From Acetobacter cibinongensis (GTDB lineage Bacteria; Pseudomonadota; Alphaproteobacteria; Acetobacterales; Acetobacteraceae), in assembly GCF_000963925.1 (NCBI RefSeq), contig NZ_BAMV01000008.1, forward strand, positions 124,001-188,000: DNA of 64,000 bases. The letters run 5' to 3'. How positions within the stretch are numbered: the first letter of the stretch is position 1; each line of letters starts with the position of its first letter. Shown here piece by piece: positions 8,629-17,567 of this stretch. Below the pieces are notes generated by a model that saw nothing but the letters and a program-made list of their open reading frames with translations, had not been told where the DNA came from and made no database searches. Both the position numbers and the translations under genes were made by a program.

Positions 8629-9554
8629 TGCAACTGAGAGTTCTGGTCCTGTTTGCTCCCCTGACGTTAGCGGCCTGCGGCGGGGCGCAGGAAGCCCCAA
8701 CCGCGCGTGATGATGCCCAGTGGGATCAGGCCATGACGGCAGGGAAAAGCGCTTTTGACCTTGGCCGCTATAGTGTTGCCATCAGTCAGTACCGGCGGGC
8801 CGCCAGTCTGGCCCTGCTGCGCGATGATGGTGTGGCAGCCAGTGAGGCAGGATATGATCTGGCTGTAGCGCAACTTGCGGCAGACCAGCCGCAAGACGCG
8901 CTGCAAACACTTCAGGCCGCCCGTCAGGCTGCGGCCGCGCGGGGTGATACGCATACAGCATCCTTTGATCTTGTGCAGGCCGCAGCGTTCTACCGGTTGC
9001 ATAATACAGCCCAGTCCATTGACGCGGCTGAGCGCGCCGTTGGGGATAGCGATCAGGCGTTAGCAGGCCGAGCCGCACTGATTATGGGTCTTGCCGCGGA
9101 CGATGCTGGCAATAGTGCGGCCTTGCAGCGCGCCAACACGGTTTTGCAGGGCTTTAAAAAGCCACTCCCGCGCAGTGTGCAGGCAGGTCAGGCGGAAATA
9201 GCTGCTCGGGTTGCCTTGTCCTCCACCCCTGCAACGGCGCTTGGCCTTGCCAAACACGCAGCGGAACTATGGCGGGATGAAGCGTCTTACCGGGATATGT
9301 CTCGCGCTTTGGCCTTAGGGGGCACGGCGGCCAGCCGCATGGGGGACACGGCACAGGCCAAAAGCCTATGGGCACGGGCGGCGCAAAGTGCTGCCATGCA
9401 AGCCAGTGATGAAGCGCAGGGTGATGCAGCCACCTTGGCGCATGGTGCGATCAGCCGTGGCAACCCGCATACCGCCCAGAGCGATGCGGCTCTATGGAGC
9501 CAGCAGGCAGGGGGTGTGCTGCTGCACCCCTTTGAGAAGCCAAAGACCCACTAG
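8625..9554 (+). CDS. Putative lipoprotein with TPR-like repeats, fifth gene of the Mla-like operon
   Basis: A 309-residue exported protein with a clear lipobox (LAAC, Cys18), so it is probably lipid-anchored in the envelope. The mature part is Ala-rich and helical. Alternating patterns such as FDLGRYSVAISQYRRAASLAL and AGYDLAVAQLAADQPQDALQ look like tetratricopeptide repeats, which usually mediate protein-protein contacts. It does not resemble the DUF330/PqiC-type auxiliary lipoprotein, MlaA or MlaC often found with MCE systems. Its start overlaps the MlaD-like stop, so it very probably belongs to the same complex. I do not recognise a specific family; a role as outer membrane or periplasmic partner is inferred from position and lipidation. 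Confidence 0.72.
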   Translation: MMQLRVLVLFAPLTLAACGGAQEAPTARDDAQWDQAMTAGKSAFDLGRYSVAISQYRRAASLALLRDDGVAASEAGYDLAVAQLAADQPQDALQTLQAARQAAAARGDTHTASFDLVQAAAFYRLHNTAQSIDAAERAVGDSDQALAGRAALIMGLAADDAGNSAALQRANTVLQGFKKPLPRSVQAGQAEIAARVALSSTPATALGLAKHAAELWRDEASYRDMSRALALGGTAASRMGDTAQAKSLWARAAQSAAMQASDEAQGDAATLAHGAISRGNPHTAQSDAALWSQQAGGVLLHPFEKPKTH

Positions 9555-9580
9555 CGGCTGAGAGCCTTTCGTCAGTTCTG

Positions 9581-10222
9581 TTATTTCAGGCGGCATAAGT
9601 GTGAAAAATCGCTTATGTCTGTCCCGATAAGTTCTCGGCCGGCGGTCAGTTTTTTCTTCTCGTAACGGGGGACCTGGGTGGTCGTGCTGGGATAATGGCG
9701 GCCACTGAACTCCAGCCGTTCAGCGTAACCATGTTCCTTGCCTGCCTCAGCGTTTCCAAACCCAAGGTCAGGCCATTTATAGTGTTCGCTGGGTAGCACC
9801 TGAATGGGAAGGTGGGCAGAGGCCACATGCCCTACCACTCTGTACCGGTTTTCCGGTTTTTCAGGATGGGAGGATATCTGATTCAAAATCAGCATACCGC
9901 ACCCGCCAGATGCACAGAAGTCTTTGGAAATCAGATAAATCAACACGTCATCATGACCCTGGCGGAGAGTCGCAACGGACACGACTGCTGCACCATGTTC
10001 TAGCAGTGTTTCAAACGGCGTTGTCTTCACCCCATTTCGGGTCGCGTGGAATTTCTGGACATATGTTTTCAGCATATCGCTCTGCTCTTTGGTGAGCGCG
10101 CCGCCTGTACAGTCCGGGAGGGAGCGGAAGGCGTCCTCCACAGACCGAGCCTGAGCGGACTGAAGAGGGACCGAGAAAGCTGTGACCAATAAAGCCGTGA
10201 AAAGCCCATAAATCTGTTTCAT
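9581..10222 (-). CDS. Secreted protein of unknown function
   Basis: A 213-residue protein with a cleavable-looking signal peptide (hydrophobic residues about 5-22, then SAQA-R). The mature region has a CASGGCGMLILNQ segment with close cysteines preceded by a VLIYLISKDF strand. This pattern occurs in small exported proteobacterial proteins of unknown role and may form a disulphide. No catalytic motif is recognised. It is convergent with the lipoprotein gene of the Mla-like operon (stops 26 bases apart) and lies downstream of guanine deaminase on the same strand, with 75 bases between. Coding is supported by the signal peptide and balanced composition. Confidence 0.7.
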   Translation of the reverse strand: MKQIYGLFTALLVTAFSVPLQSAQARSVEDAFRSLPDCTGGALTKEQSDMLKTYVQKFHATRNGVKTTPFETLLEHGAAVVSVATLRQGHDDVLIYLISKDFCASGGCGMLILNQISSHPEKPENRYRVVGHVASAHLPIQVLPSEHYKWPDLGFGNAEAGKEHGYAERLEFSGRHYPSTTTQVPRYEKKKLTAGRELIGTDISDFSHLCRLK

Positions 10223-10297
10223 GCGAGTAAGTATACAAGGAAATTGACACAGATTTAAGGCGAAGCACGGAGGCTGCCTGCTGCTTTCATGAATTTG

Positions 10298-11617
10298 TCA
10301 GATTTCATGCACACACGCACCATGGACCCACGTTGCCTGTATGCATCTGTCATCCCCCAGCATCATCAGGGCGAACAGAATATCCGCCATAGTCTTGCTG
10401 GTCTTGACCCGTTGTTTCAGCAAGGGCGTTGCATTGGGGTTCAGGACGCACAGGTCAGCCTCCAGACCAGGCGCAATGGTGCCAATTTTATCAGCCAGAT
10501 GCAGAGCCTGCGCGCCGCCCGCCGTGGCCAGCCAGAAGGCCTGAATGGCATGCAGTTTGGTTCCGCCTGCAAGGAGTGACACCTTATAGGCTTCCGCCAT
10601 GGTTGCCAGCAGGGACAAGCTGGTACCCGCGCCTACATCCGTGCCCAGACCAGTCCGTACAGGGCGTGCTTTTGAGGTTACGTCGAAAAGCCTGAAAATA
10701 CCGCTCCCCAGAAACAGGTTGGAGGTCGGGCAGTGGCAGAGCGTGCAGTCTGCTGCGTGACAATGCTGAAGATCGTGCTCGTTCAGGTAAATGCCGTGGC
10801 CAAACAGGGCGCGAGGGCCAACAAGGCCAGCTTTGTCATAAACATCCAGATAGGAGGATCTGTTGGGGAAAAGTGTCGCAACATCCGCACATTCCTGCTG
10901 TGTTTCCGCCAGGTGCGTTTGCATGAACAGGTCATCGCGGCTTTTAAAAAGCGCGCCTGCCATTTCAAGCTGTTCCGGGGTGCTGGTAATGGCAAAGCGG
11001 GGGGTCACGGCATAAAGCTGGCGGCCGTTTTTATGCCAACGGTCAATAAGGGCGACAGAGTCTGCATAGCCCTGCTGCACGGTGTCCCGCACTGTATCGG
11101 GGGCATTGCGGTCCATCAGCACTTTTCCGGCAATCATGCGGGTGCCAATACGGCTGGATTCTTCAAAAAAGGCATCAACAGACTGAGGGTGAACGGTGCA
11201 GTAAACAGCGGCGGTGGTGGTGCCGTTACGCAGCAGTTCGGTCATGAAACCACGGGCAACGGCGTGTGCCAGCGCTTTGTCTTCAAAGCGTGCTTCGGCG
11301 GGGAAGACGTAGTGTTTCAGCCATGCCAGCAGTTCTTCCCCCCAGGAGGCAGTAACCGGCATTTGTGGGTAATGGACATGGGTGTCGATAAAGCCTGCGG
11401 TGATGATGCTGTCCGGGTAATGCGTGATGGTGCAGTTGTCCGGCACAAGAGGCCTAACCTGCGTATAAGGCCCACAGTGTGTAATCATGCCGTCCTTTAT
11501 CAGAATGAGCCCGTCTTCCTCCACATGCAGGGCGTCTTCCGGCGGCATGATAAAAGGGTTGCCCCGGAACGTGATGAAGCATCCACGCAGGGCCGCGTGG
11601 CGGGAGGGCAGGGTCAT
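10298..11617 (-). CDS. guaD: Guanine deaminase
   Basis: Guanine deaminase converts guanine to xanthine and ammonia in purine salvage and degradation, in the cytoplasm with one zinc ion. The protein belongs to the amidohydrolase superfamily: the metal-binding HxH is in GFIDTHVHYPQ, the third His in FMQTHLAETQ, the fourth in LFGHGIYL, and the catalytic Asp in GLGTDVGAGTSLS. The HYPQ sequence after HxH and the CPTSNLFLGSG segment are typical of guanine deaminases. I chose the ATG at 11617 (439 residues) because AGGA lies eight bases before it; a longer frame would need a TTG start at 11644. It is divergent from the Kir channel gene, with about 140 bases for both promoters. Confidence 0.93.
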   Translation of the reverse strand: MTLPSRHAALRGCFITFRGNPFIMPPEDALHVEEDGLILIKDGMITHCGPYTQVRPLVPDNCTITHYPDSIITAGFIDTHVHYPQMPVTASWGEELLAWLKHYVFPAEARFEDKALAHAVARGFMTELLRNGTTTAAVYCTVHPQSVDAFFEESSRIGTRMIAGKVLMDRNAPDTVRDTVQQGYADSVALIDRWHKNGRQLYAVTPRFAITSTPEQLEMAGALFKSRDDLFMQTHLAETQQECADVATLFPNRSSYLDVYDKAGLVGPRALFGHGIYLNEHDLQHCHAADCTLCHCPTSNLFLGSGIFRLFDVTSKARPVRTGLGTDVGAGTSLSLLATMAEAYKVSLLAGGTKLHAIQAFWLATAGGAQALHLADKIGTIAPGLEADLCVLNPNATPLLKQRVKTSKTMADILFALMMLGDDRCIQATWVHGACVHEI

Positions 11618-11758
11618 ACACAGGGTCCTGAACACTGAGGGCAAAACCGATCATGTAAATGTTATGCGCCACAACGCAACGGTTCCATGCGCTTTTGGAG
11701 GCTTTGCACTGGCAGGGGGGCGTGTATCACCTTTGCTGGTAGCATAAAGGCAAACAGC

Positions 11759-12790
11759 ATGAAGAGCATGTGGCGACGGCTGAAAGACAAGCGGGAGGCG
11801 CGGCTTGCGGCCCGTTATACGCCGTTGGACGAGGTAGCCGCACCCGAAGACGCTAAAACAGGCTCTTCCCACAAGCTGCACCTGACCACCAAAGAGGCGG
11901 TCAGGCGGTTCAAGGCACATGCGCTGGTTGAAGAAAAAACGCACCGGGATATTGTGCGTGTGGGTTTGCGGGACAGTATATGGACCGACTTCTACCACCA
12001 CGCCCTTACCGCAAGCTGGCCAGCTTTTGCCTATTCCGCAGTGGTTTTTTACTTTCTGATAAACTTGTTCTTTGCGCTACTTTACTGGATTGCGCCTGAT
12101 CAGGTGACAGGGGACGGTCAGCATACCCTGCTGTCTCTGTTTTTCTTCAGCGTGCAGACCCTTTCAACCGTTGGTTACGGGGGGATGGTGCCTGTAGGGT
12201 TGTATTCCAACACGGTTGTGTCCTTTGAAGTGCTGGCAGGCATGATGATCAATGCTCTGGCAACAGGCGTGGTTTTTTCCCGTTTTGCACGTCCACGGGC
12301 GCGCATCATGTTCAGTAATACCGCCGTTATCAGTAATGAAAACGGTGTGCCCGCACTGTGTATTCGTATCGCTAATCTGCGCGTCAGCGTCATTTTATCG
12401 GTGGATGTTGAGGTCGCGCTCTCACGGTTGGTTATGAGTAAAAACGGGCATCTGGTCAGGCAGTTTGACCAGTTGCTTATTGTACAATCTCACGTGCCGG
12501 TGCTGCGGTTTGCGTTTGTCATGGCGCATGTGATTGGTCCGGACAGTTCGTTACACGGTAAAACGGTTGCAGAACTGGAGCAGGAAGAAGCGGAAATAGT
12601 CGTAACCGTTACCGGAACAGATGAAGCTTTGGGCCAGACGGTCTTTGCCCGTACCGCGTATCGTTTTGACCATGTCCGCCACAATCATCGGTTTGTGGAT
12701 ATTGTCGTGTCACGCCCGGATGGTCGCATTTCCGTGGATTACACCCGCTTTCATGACATTGAGGAACATGCAACCCATAACGCCCCCTGA
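11759..12790 (+). CDS. Inward-rectifier potassium channel, KirBac type
   Basis: The 343-residue protein is a bacterial homologue of inward-rectifier K+ channels. It has an amphipathic slide-helix region (DFYHHALTASWP), a first transmembrane helix, a pore helix and selectivity filter TVGYG within FSVQTLSTVGYGGMVP, and a second transmembrane helix (VVSFEVLAGMMINALATGVVFSRFARPRA, split across the pore-lining face). A C-terminal cytoplasmic immunoglobulin-like domain (about 160 residues) follows, with IMFSNTAVI at its start. The ATG at 11759 follows AAAGG with eight bases of spacing; an upstream in-frame start lies too far from any ribosome site. Its stop is eight bases from the stop of the convergent FUSC gene. 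The channel class is secure; the gating ligand is not evident. Confidence 0.95.
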   Translation: MKSMWRRLKDKREARLAARYTPLDEVAAPEDAKTGSSHKLHLTTKEAVRRFKAHALVEEKTHRDIVRVGLRDSIWTDFYHHALTASWPAFAYSAVVFYFLINLFFALLYWIAPDQVTGDGQHTLLSLFFFSVQTLSTVGYGGMVPVGLYSNTVVSFEVLAGMMINALATGVVFSRFARPRARIMFSNTAVISNENGVPALCIRIANLRVSVILSVDVEVALSRLVMSKNGHLVRQFDQLLIVQSHVPVLRFAFVMAHVIGPDSSLHGKTVAELEQEEAEIVVTVTGTDEALGQTVFARTAYRFDHVRHNHRFVDIVVSRPDGRISVDYTRFHDIEEHATHNAP

Positions 12791-12797
12791 CAGCCTG

Positions 12798-15011
12798 TTA
12801 GGGGTGCTGTTGGGAGGAGACGTGGAAGCGGCGGGTTGTGTCCAGAAACGTCGCATTAGTCTCCAGTTCGTATCCTATTACTTCCAGACAACTGATAACC
12901 CGTGTGAGTTCTAGATGAATGGAGAGATTGCCCTCTGACAAGGCAACCGGCAGGAGCTGGTTGAGCGCGCGCGTTGCATTCTGTGCAGGCTCAAGCGTGT
13001 AACCCCGAATATGGGCAATACTTTCCAGCACTGTGCGGACTGGTTCTGCCTGTGCCTCGGTCAAGCTACCATCCGCCAGAACATGCCGGAGGCGTAACAC
13101 CAGCAGCCCTACTGTCATCAGCCCCATGGCTCCTGCCAGATAGGCTTCGGTCGTGGCATCCGGGGTGTTCCCGGCATGGCGGATAATTTGTGCCAGCCTG
13201 CCGCCAGACCGGGCAATCCAGTCAGAGGCGGTACACGGCGTGTCTGATGCCGCAACGTGGCGGAGGTCGCGCACCAGTTTGCACCGCAAGCGCCACCGCT
13301 CGCCAGCAGCATCAAAAGGCAACACGAGCCGGAAGACCCACACGCCAAGCCCTATGCCAAACACCACGGCGGTGGTGGTGTTAAACCACAGGAGTTCGTT
13401 CAGGCGGCTATGGTTGGCAGGCCCCACCATAAAGGGCAGAAAATTGTTATAGGCTGCGGCTGTACCAATGGAGTTTGGGGCTCGCACAGCCAGCCCGCCA
13501 ATCAGCATGGGAAAAAACAGGGAGGCCACAAGTGTCTCGTTGCTGGCCTGTTGCGGCAACACCAGAAAGACCAGAAAAAACGAGACAACCGCCGCCCAGG
13601 CTGCACCACGCAAAAAACCACCTGATGCGACAACGGGGTTTTCGAAGGATGCAAAACGTGTGCTGGTCACTGCAACAAACATGGCAACGGTTGCCCCCTC
13701 CGGCCAGGCCGTCACCTCCCACAATAGGCCACCCAGACAGATGGCAACGGCGGCGCGTAAGCCATTATTCAGGGCGAGTGTAAAATCTTTTTCCGGGTGG
13801 CGGTCAAAATGGAAATGGTCTTTGGCAGGTGGCTCCTGGGTGGCAATGAAGTGCGCTAGAGCAACGTCAAATTCCAGAAGCAGCTTTGTCAGTGCGGCTT
13901 CCAGAATACGGCATTCCAGCAGTTCACGCATGAAGGGCGTTGGTGTGTCAGACAGCACCCGCAGGCGTTCAAATTCCGTCAGATAGTCAACGGAGCGTTG
14001 GAGAGAGTCTGACCGATAACGTTGCAGATCGTCCCGTATGGTTTTTGCGGCGGCAACAGGGTCTGCCCCTTTCAGCCTATTGGGGATCTGACTGAGCAGG
14101 AGGGAGAGGGCGCGTAACCTGTCCTGAAAGAAGTCCGGCAGGTGCGGGGTGGCTTGCATGTGCCGTTGGAAGCTCAGCCCCCTCGCCAGAAAAGTGGAAA
14201 TGGCGGCAAGAGCTGCGCGGGTGTGATCACCGGCATGGCTATGTCGGCCCATCTCAATATCGCTGAACTCTGTTTGGTCTGCGAGGGATGGGATACTGCC
14301 AAGCAGTGCGCGAGACCGCATCAAGCCATCCTGCTGCCCTAAAAGCAGGTCGGTCATGCTGCGGCTTGCCCCACACAGGGCGTCTTGCAGGCGCGTGCGT
14401 ATTTCCTGCTGCGCGACTTTATCAAGGCGCGGTGCAAACAGTCCCGCCAAAGCACTTTCACATACAATACCCAACGTAATGTAGGTTGTGCGGGAAAGCG
14501 CGATCATAAAAACATTGTCTGGCTGGTTGGCAGCACTCAGCACAATAATGGTGCAGGTAAAGGCAACAAGAACTAGAGCGTAGGATCGAAAGTTCCTCAG
14601 GAAGGTAGCCCATGCGCAACATGCTCCGGCACCCAACGCCAGAAGAGGAAAAAGCAGCCACGGGCTTTGCGGAAACGCTGCCAGAAAAGCAATGCCTGCA
14701 ACAGCCCCAATGAATGTGCCAATTAGTCGCCAGCGCGCCTTGGAAAGGCTTTGCCCGCGGGAGTTCTGGGCCACAATCCAGGCGGTCATGGCGGCCCATT
14801 GGGGGCTGTCCATTTCCATCCAGAAGGCAATGCTTAGTGCCAGAAGGGCCGCGCAGGTTGTGCGCAGGGCAAACCCCAGATTGGCGGGGGAGGGCGCAAA
14901 CAGCCAAGCCAGCGGCGTGTTCTCGGACAAACCAGAGGGAGCGCGTGCCGTATTATAAACCCAGTTGCGTAAGCGCTGAGGAAAAAGGGCCGCCAAAGAA
15001 AATACAAGCAC
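12798..15011 (-). CDS. FUSC family exporter, AaeB/YccS-like, copy 2
   Basis: A 737-residue inner membrane protein of the fusaric acid resistance/aromatic acid efflux superfamily. It has the two-module layout of the family: a hydrophobic block near residues 45-190 starting with WLFAPSPANLGFALRTT and containing QWAAMTAWIVAQNSRGQSLSKARWRLIGT, then a long polar helical region, a second hydrophobic block (about 400-560), and a cytoplasmic C-terminus. Such proteins export aromatic or weak acids. It is a clear paralogue of the gene immediately upstream (15128-17353), with the same motif order. The GTG at 15011 is the only reasonable in-frame start; the nearby AGGAGG is 13 bases away and favours an out-of-frame ATG at 15022, so the exact start is uncertain. 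The substrate is unknown. Confidence 0.88.
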   Translation of the reverse strand: MLVFSLAALFPQRLRNWVYNTARAPSGLSENTPLAWLFAPSPANLGFALRTTCAALLALSIAFWMEMDSPQWAAMTAWIVAQNSRGQSLSKARWRLIGTFIGAVAGIAFLAAFPQSPWLLFPLLALGAGACCAWATFLRNFRSYALVLVAFTCTIIVLSAANQPDNVFMIALSRTTYITLGIVCESALAGLFAPRLDKVAQQEIRTRLQDALCGASRSMTDLLLGQQDGLMRSRALLGSIPSLADQTEFSDIEMGRHSHAGDHTRAALAAISTFLARGLSFQRHMQATPHLPDFFQDRLRALSLLLSQIPNRLKGADPVAAAKTIRDDLQRYRSDSLQRSVDYLTEFERLRVLSDTPTPFMRELLECRILEAALTKLLLEFDVALAHFIATQEPPAKDHFHFDRHPEKDFTLALNNGLRAAVAICLGGLLWEVTAWPEGATVAMFVAVTSTRFASFENPVVASGGFLRGAAWAAVVSFFLVFLVLPQQASNETLVASLFFPMLIGGLAVRAPNSIGTAAAYNNFLPFMVGPANHSRLNELLWFNTTTAVVFGIGLGVWVFRLVLPFDAAGERWRLRCKLVRDLRHVAASDTPCTASDWIARSGGRLAQIIRHAGNTPDATTEAYLAGAMGLMTVGLLVLRLRHVLADGSLTEAQAEPVRTVLESIAHIRGYTLEPAQNATRALNQLLPVALSEGNLSIHLELTRVISCLEVIGYELETNATFLDTTRRFHVSSQQHP

Positions 15012-15097
15012 GGGTCAGACATGTCCTCCTTCCTTGTTATAACACGAAGAAGAAGGAGCGGACGATGTTAAAATAGTTTTTCAAATAGCGAGGGAAC

Positions 15098-15116
15098 ACC
15101 CCTTACAAGAAGGGGT
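15098..15116 (-). terminator. Weak hairpin between the two FUSC genes
   Basis: ACCCCTT (15098-15104) pairs with AAGGGGT (15110-15116) around ACAAG. In the direction of the FUSC genes it is followed by GTTCCC, not a T run, so termination may be partial and the downstream copy could be co-transcribed. Confidence 0.3.
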
Positions 15117-15127
15117 TTTGGGTGTGT

Positions 15128-17353
15128 TCAAACGGCCTTGTAGGGTTTGGACGCATCAAGGAAGACGGCATTGGCCTCCAGTTCATGGGACACCACAATC
15201 AGGTAGGCGATGGCGCGTGTCATCTCAATACGGGTGGTAATGTTTGGCTCCATGGCTTCAATGCGCCGGAGGGTTTGCGTGGCAATGCGGGCGGAGCGGG
15301 AGGTACGCCCATACTTCCCTGTAAAGCGGCTCATGCGTTGCATCACCACTTCAATCGGGCGGCGGGCATTGGGGGGCAACTGGTCTCGGGCCAGCAGGGT
15401 GCGGAGCCGAATAATATTCAACCCGATTGTCATGGCCGCCAGCGTGCCTTGCAAGCAGCCTTCAATCGTGGGGGTGGGGGTGGGGCCTGCATGACGAATA
15501 AGGCGGGCAAACCGGTCAATGTTGCGGCCAATCCAGTCGCGGGTTTGCGGCATGGGCTCGGCGGAGGCCAAGGTACGCAAATCCCGAAGCATGGTGCGGC
15601 GCATCCGCCACCGCTCCGCCGCACTGCTGAAAGGCAGGATGGACCGGAACATGACCACGGCAAACGCCACCCCGAGCAGAATAGCGGTCGTGGAGTTGAA
15701 CCACCCCAGTTCGTTCTGTCTGCCTTGGTTTAGGGGGTGTACGAAATTTGGCAGCAACAAGGTGTAGGCGGCGGAATGGAGCGCTGTTGCCGCGTTACGG
15801 GCGGCCAGGCCGCCAGCAATCATGGGAATAGCCAGAGATGCCACGAGCATTTCGTAATTGGCTTGGGTCGGTAGCACAACAAACACCAGAAAGAACGAAA
15901 CCAGTGCGGCCCACATGCTGCCAATCATGAACTGGGTGCTAGCCACAACCGGGTTTTCCCGGGTGGCAAAAAGCCCGCAGACAATGGCGACAAAGGTAAT
16001 GAAGGTCAGGCCGTCAGACCATGCCGTCACTTCCCAAACCAACCCGGCGCAGGCAATGGCAACGGTTGCCCGAATACCGTTTGATGCAGCCTCACGCCGG
16101 TCAACATGGGATTGGAGGCGGAAATGGAAGTGGTCACCGCGAATAAAATGCTGGCTGGCATCATATTCCCGAATGGCCTGCTCAAGCTCACCCAACAGCT
16201 CGTCCAGAGCATTATGCAGGATGCGCCCATCCAGCAAAACCTGAATGGCGTCCTCATTCCGCTGGTCAGCCGAGAGGCTGATTTCATGGGTCAGGGCGTC
16301 CACAATCTGCTGGCGGCACTCTGCACGCAAAAGTTGCAGGTTGCGGAGCAGTTCCTGCACACTTTCATCCGTCTCCAGTTGCGGGGAGAGGGTGTTCAGG
16401 AATGTGCTGACACGTACGGCTGTCTGGCGGAAATTGGCTTGGTCTGTATCCAGATATTGTAGACGGACTGCCATACCCAAGCCGCGCGACAGCAGCACGG
16501 AAACAGCAGCCAGAGCCGCACGCGCATGGTCCCCCTCGTGGCCGTGGGGGCCCATTTCCACTTCTGAAAACTCGATCTGATCATTAATGGACAGCAGGGG
16601 GCCGAACATGGCGCGTGACCGCACCAGCGCCTCGTCATCTCCTGAAAGCAGGCTGGCCACGGAATTTGAGACATTTCCCAGAGCTGTGCGGAGCTTATCT
16701 CGGATGTTCAGCCGAGCCGTTGTGGCCAGATTATGGGCAAATATGCCAGCAACAGCGCTTTCACAGACTATGCCCAGCACAATATAGGTGGCGCGGGACA
16801 TGGCGGTGATAAAGACGTTTTCCGGGTTGTTAATGGCCCCAATGGCAATAATGGCGCAGGTATATCCTGCCAGTACCAGTGCATAGGAGCGGAAGTTCCG
16901 CACCAGCGTTGCCAGCCCGCAGCAGAGCCCTACCCAGATGGCCAGTGCCGGGAAAAACAGCCATGCCTGCTGTATGAAAGCGGAAATAAGGGTGATGGAC
17001 ATAACCACCCCCACACCCGTGCCCACCAGACGCCACCGCGCTTTGGACAAGCTCTCCCCGCGGGAGCCTTGGGCCACAATCCAGACCGTCATGGCGGCCC
17101 ATTGCGGGTCATCCAGTTCCATCCACAAGGCAATGACCAGAGAGATCAGCGCCGCTATGGTTGTGCGGATGGCAAAGCCCAGAGCGGGCAAGGACGGGGC
17201 AAAAAGCCATTGCAGCCGCATGTTCTGCTGCTCGCCGGGGCGCCGCAAGGGGCGGAAATGGCGCAATGGACCAATACGGTCCAGAATGAAGAGCGGAAGA
17301 CTTGGCAAAGCAGGTACTTTACTGACTGCGGCTGTAAGGCAAGGCGGAGGCAC
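15128..17353 (-). CDS. FUSC family exporter, AaeB/YccS-like, copy 1
   Basis: A 741-residue inner membrane exporter with the same two-module layout as its downstream neighbour: WLFAPSLPALGFAIRTT, QWAAMTVWIVAQGSRGESLSKARWRLVGT in the first membrane block, a central helical domain, a second membrane block containing ATVAIACAGLVWEVTAWSDG, and a soluble C-terminus. The near-identical motif order in two adjacent same-strand genes shows a tandem duplication followed by strong divergence. Likely role: efflux of aromatic or weak organic acids. The frame opens with a GTG at 17353 that lacks a clear ribosome site. An ATG at 17221 (MRLQWLFAP) is an alternative that would remove 44 residues. The downstream paralogue also has about 30 residues before WLFAP, which slightly favours the long form. 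Confidence 0.88.
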   Translation of the reverse strand: MPPPCLTAAVSKVPALPSLPLFILDRIGPLRHFRPLRRPGEQQNMRLQWLFAPSLPALGFAIRTTIAALISLVIALWMELDDPQWAAMTVWIVAQGSRGESLSKARWRLVGTGVGVVMSITLISAFIQQAWLFFPALAIWVGLCCGLATLVRNFRSYALVLAGYTCAIIAIGAINNPENVFITAMSRATYIVLGIVCESAVAGIFAHNLATTARLNIRDKLRTALGNVSNSVASLLSGDDEALVRSRAMFGPLLSINDQIEFSEVEMGPHGHEGDHARAALAAVSVLLSRGLGMAVRLQYLDTDQANFRQTAVRVSTFLNTLSPQLETDESVQELLRNLQLLRAECRQQIVDALTHEISLSADQRNEDAIQVLLDGRILHNALDELLGELEQAIREYDASQHFIRGDHFHFRLQSHVDRREAASNGIRATVAIACAGLVWEVTAWSDGLTFITFVAIVCGLFATRENPVVASTQFMIGSMWAALVSFFLVFVVLPTQANYEMLVASLAIPMIAGGLAARNAATALHSAAYTLLLPNFVHPLNQGRQNELGWFNSTTAILLGVAFAVVMFRSILPFSSAAERWRMRRTMLRDLRTLASAEPMPQTRDWIGRNIDRFARLIRHAGPTPTPTIEGCLQGTLAAMTIGLNIIRLRTLLARDQLPPNARRPIEVVMQRMSRFTGKYGRTSRSARIATQTLRRIEAMEPNITTRIEMTRAIAYLIVVSHELEANAVFLDASKPYKAV

Positions 17354-17567
17354 GGAACTTAGCGCGATTCCCGGAAATTTCCTTGGGGTGTCCTCTGCAT
17401 ATCAGCTATCGTAAAGCCTAATGCGATGGATGGTTTTCCAGAATGGCCGGGTTATAGCTCTCGCATATGTCAGCTATTTGGTCCATGATGAAGTATCGTA
17501 ACCATTCTTGCTGCTGGTACAGGCGAGTTGTGGTGCCTAACTGAGAGAACAAGTGGAGACCTGCCTG

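Noticed and set aside
9555-9580. Terminator between the Mla-like operon and the convergent secreted protein gene
   Set aside because: I find no stem of useful length in the 26-base gap.
10733-11638. 301-codon plus-strand frame opposite guaD
   Set aside because: Fully antisense to guanine deaminase with all its metal motifs; composition is that of a shadow frame.
15020-15022. ATG with a close AGGAGG upstream of the second FUSC gene
   Set aside because: It opens a different frame of about 60 codons that overlaps the FUSC start and shows no family similarity; kept only as a doubt about the FUSC start.
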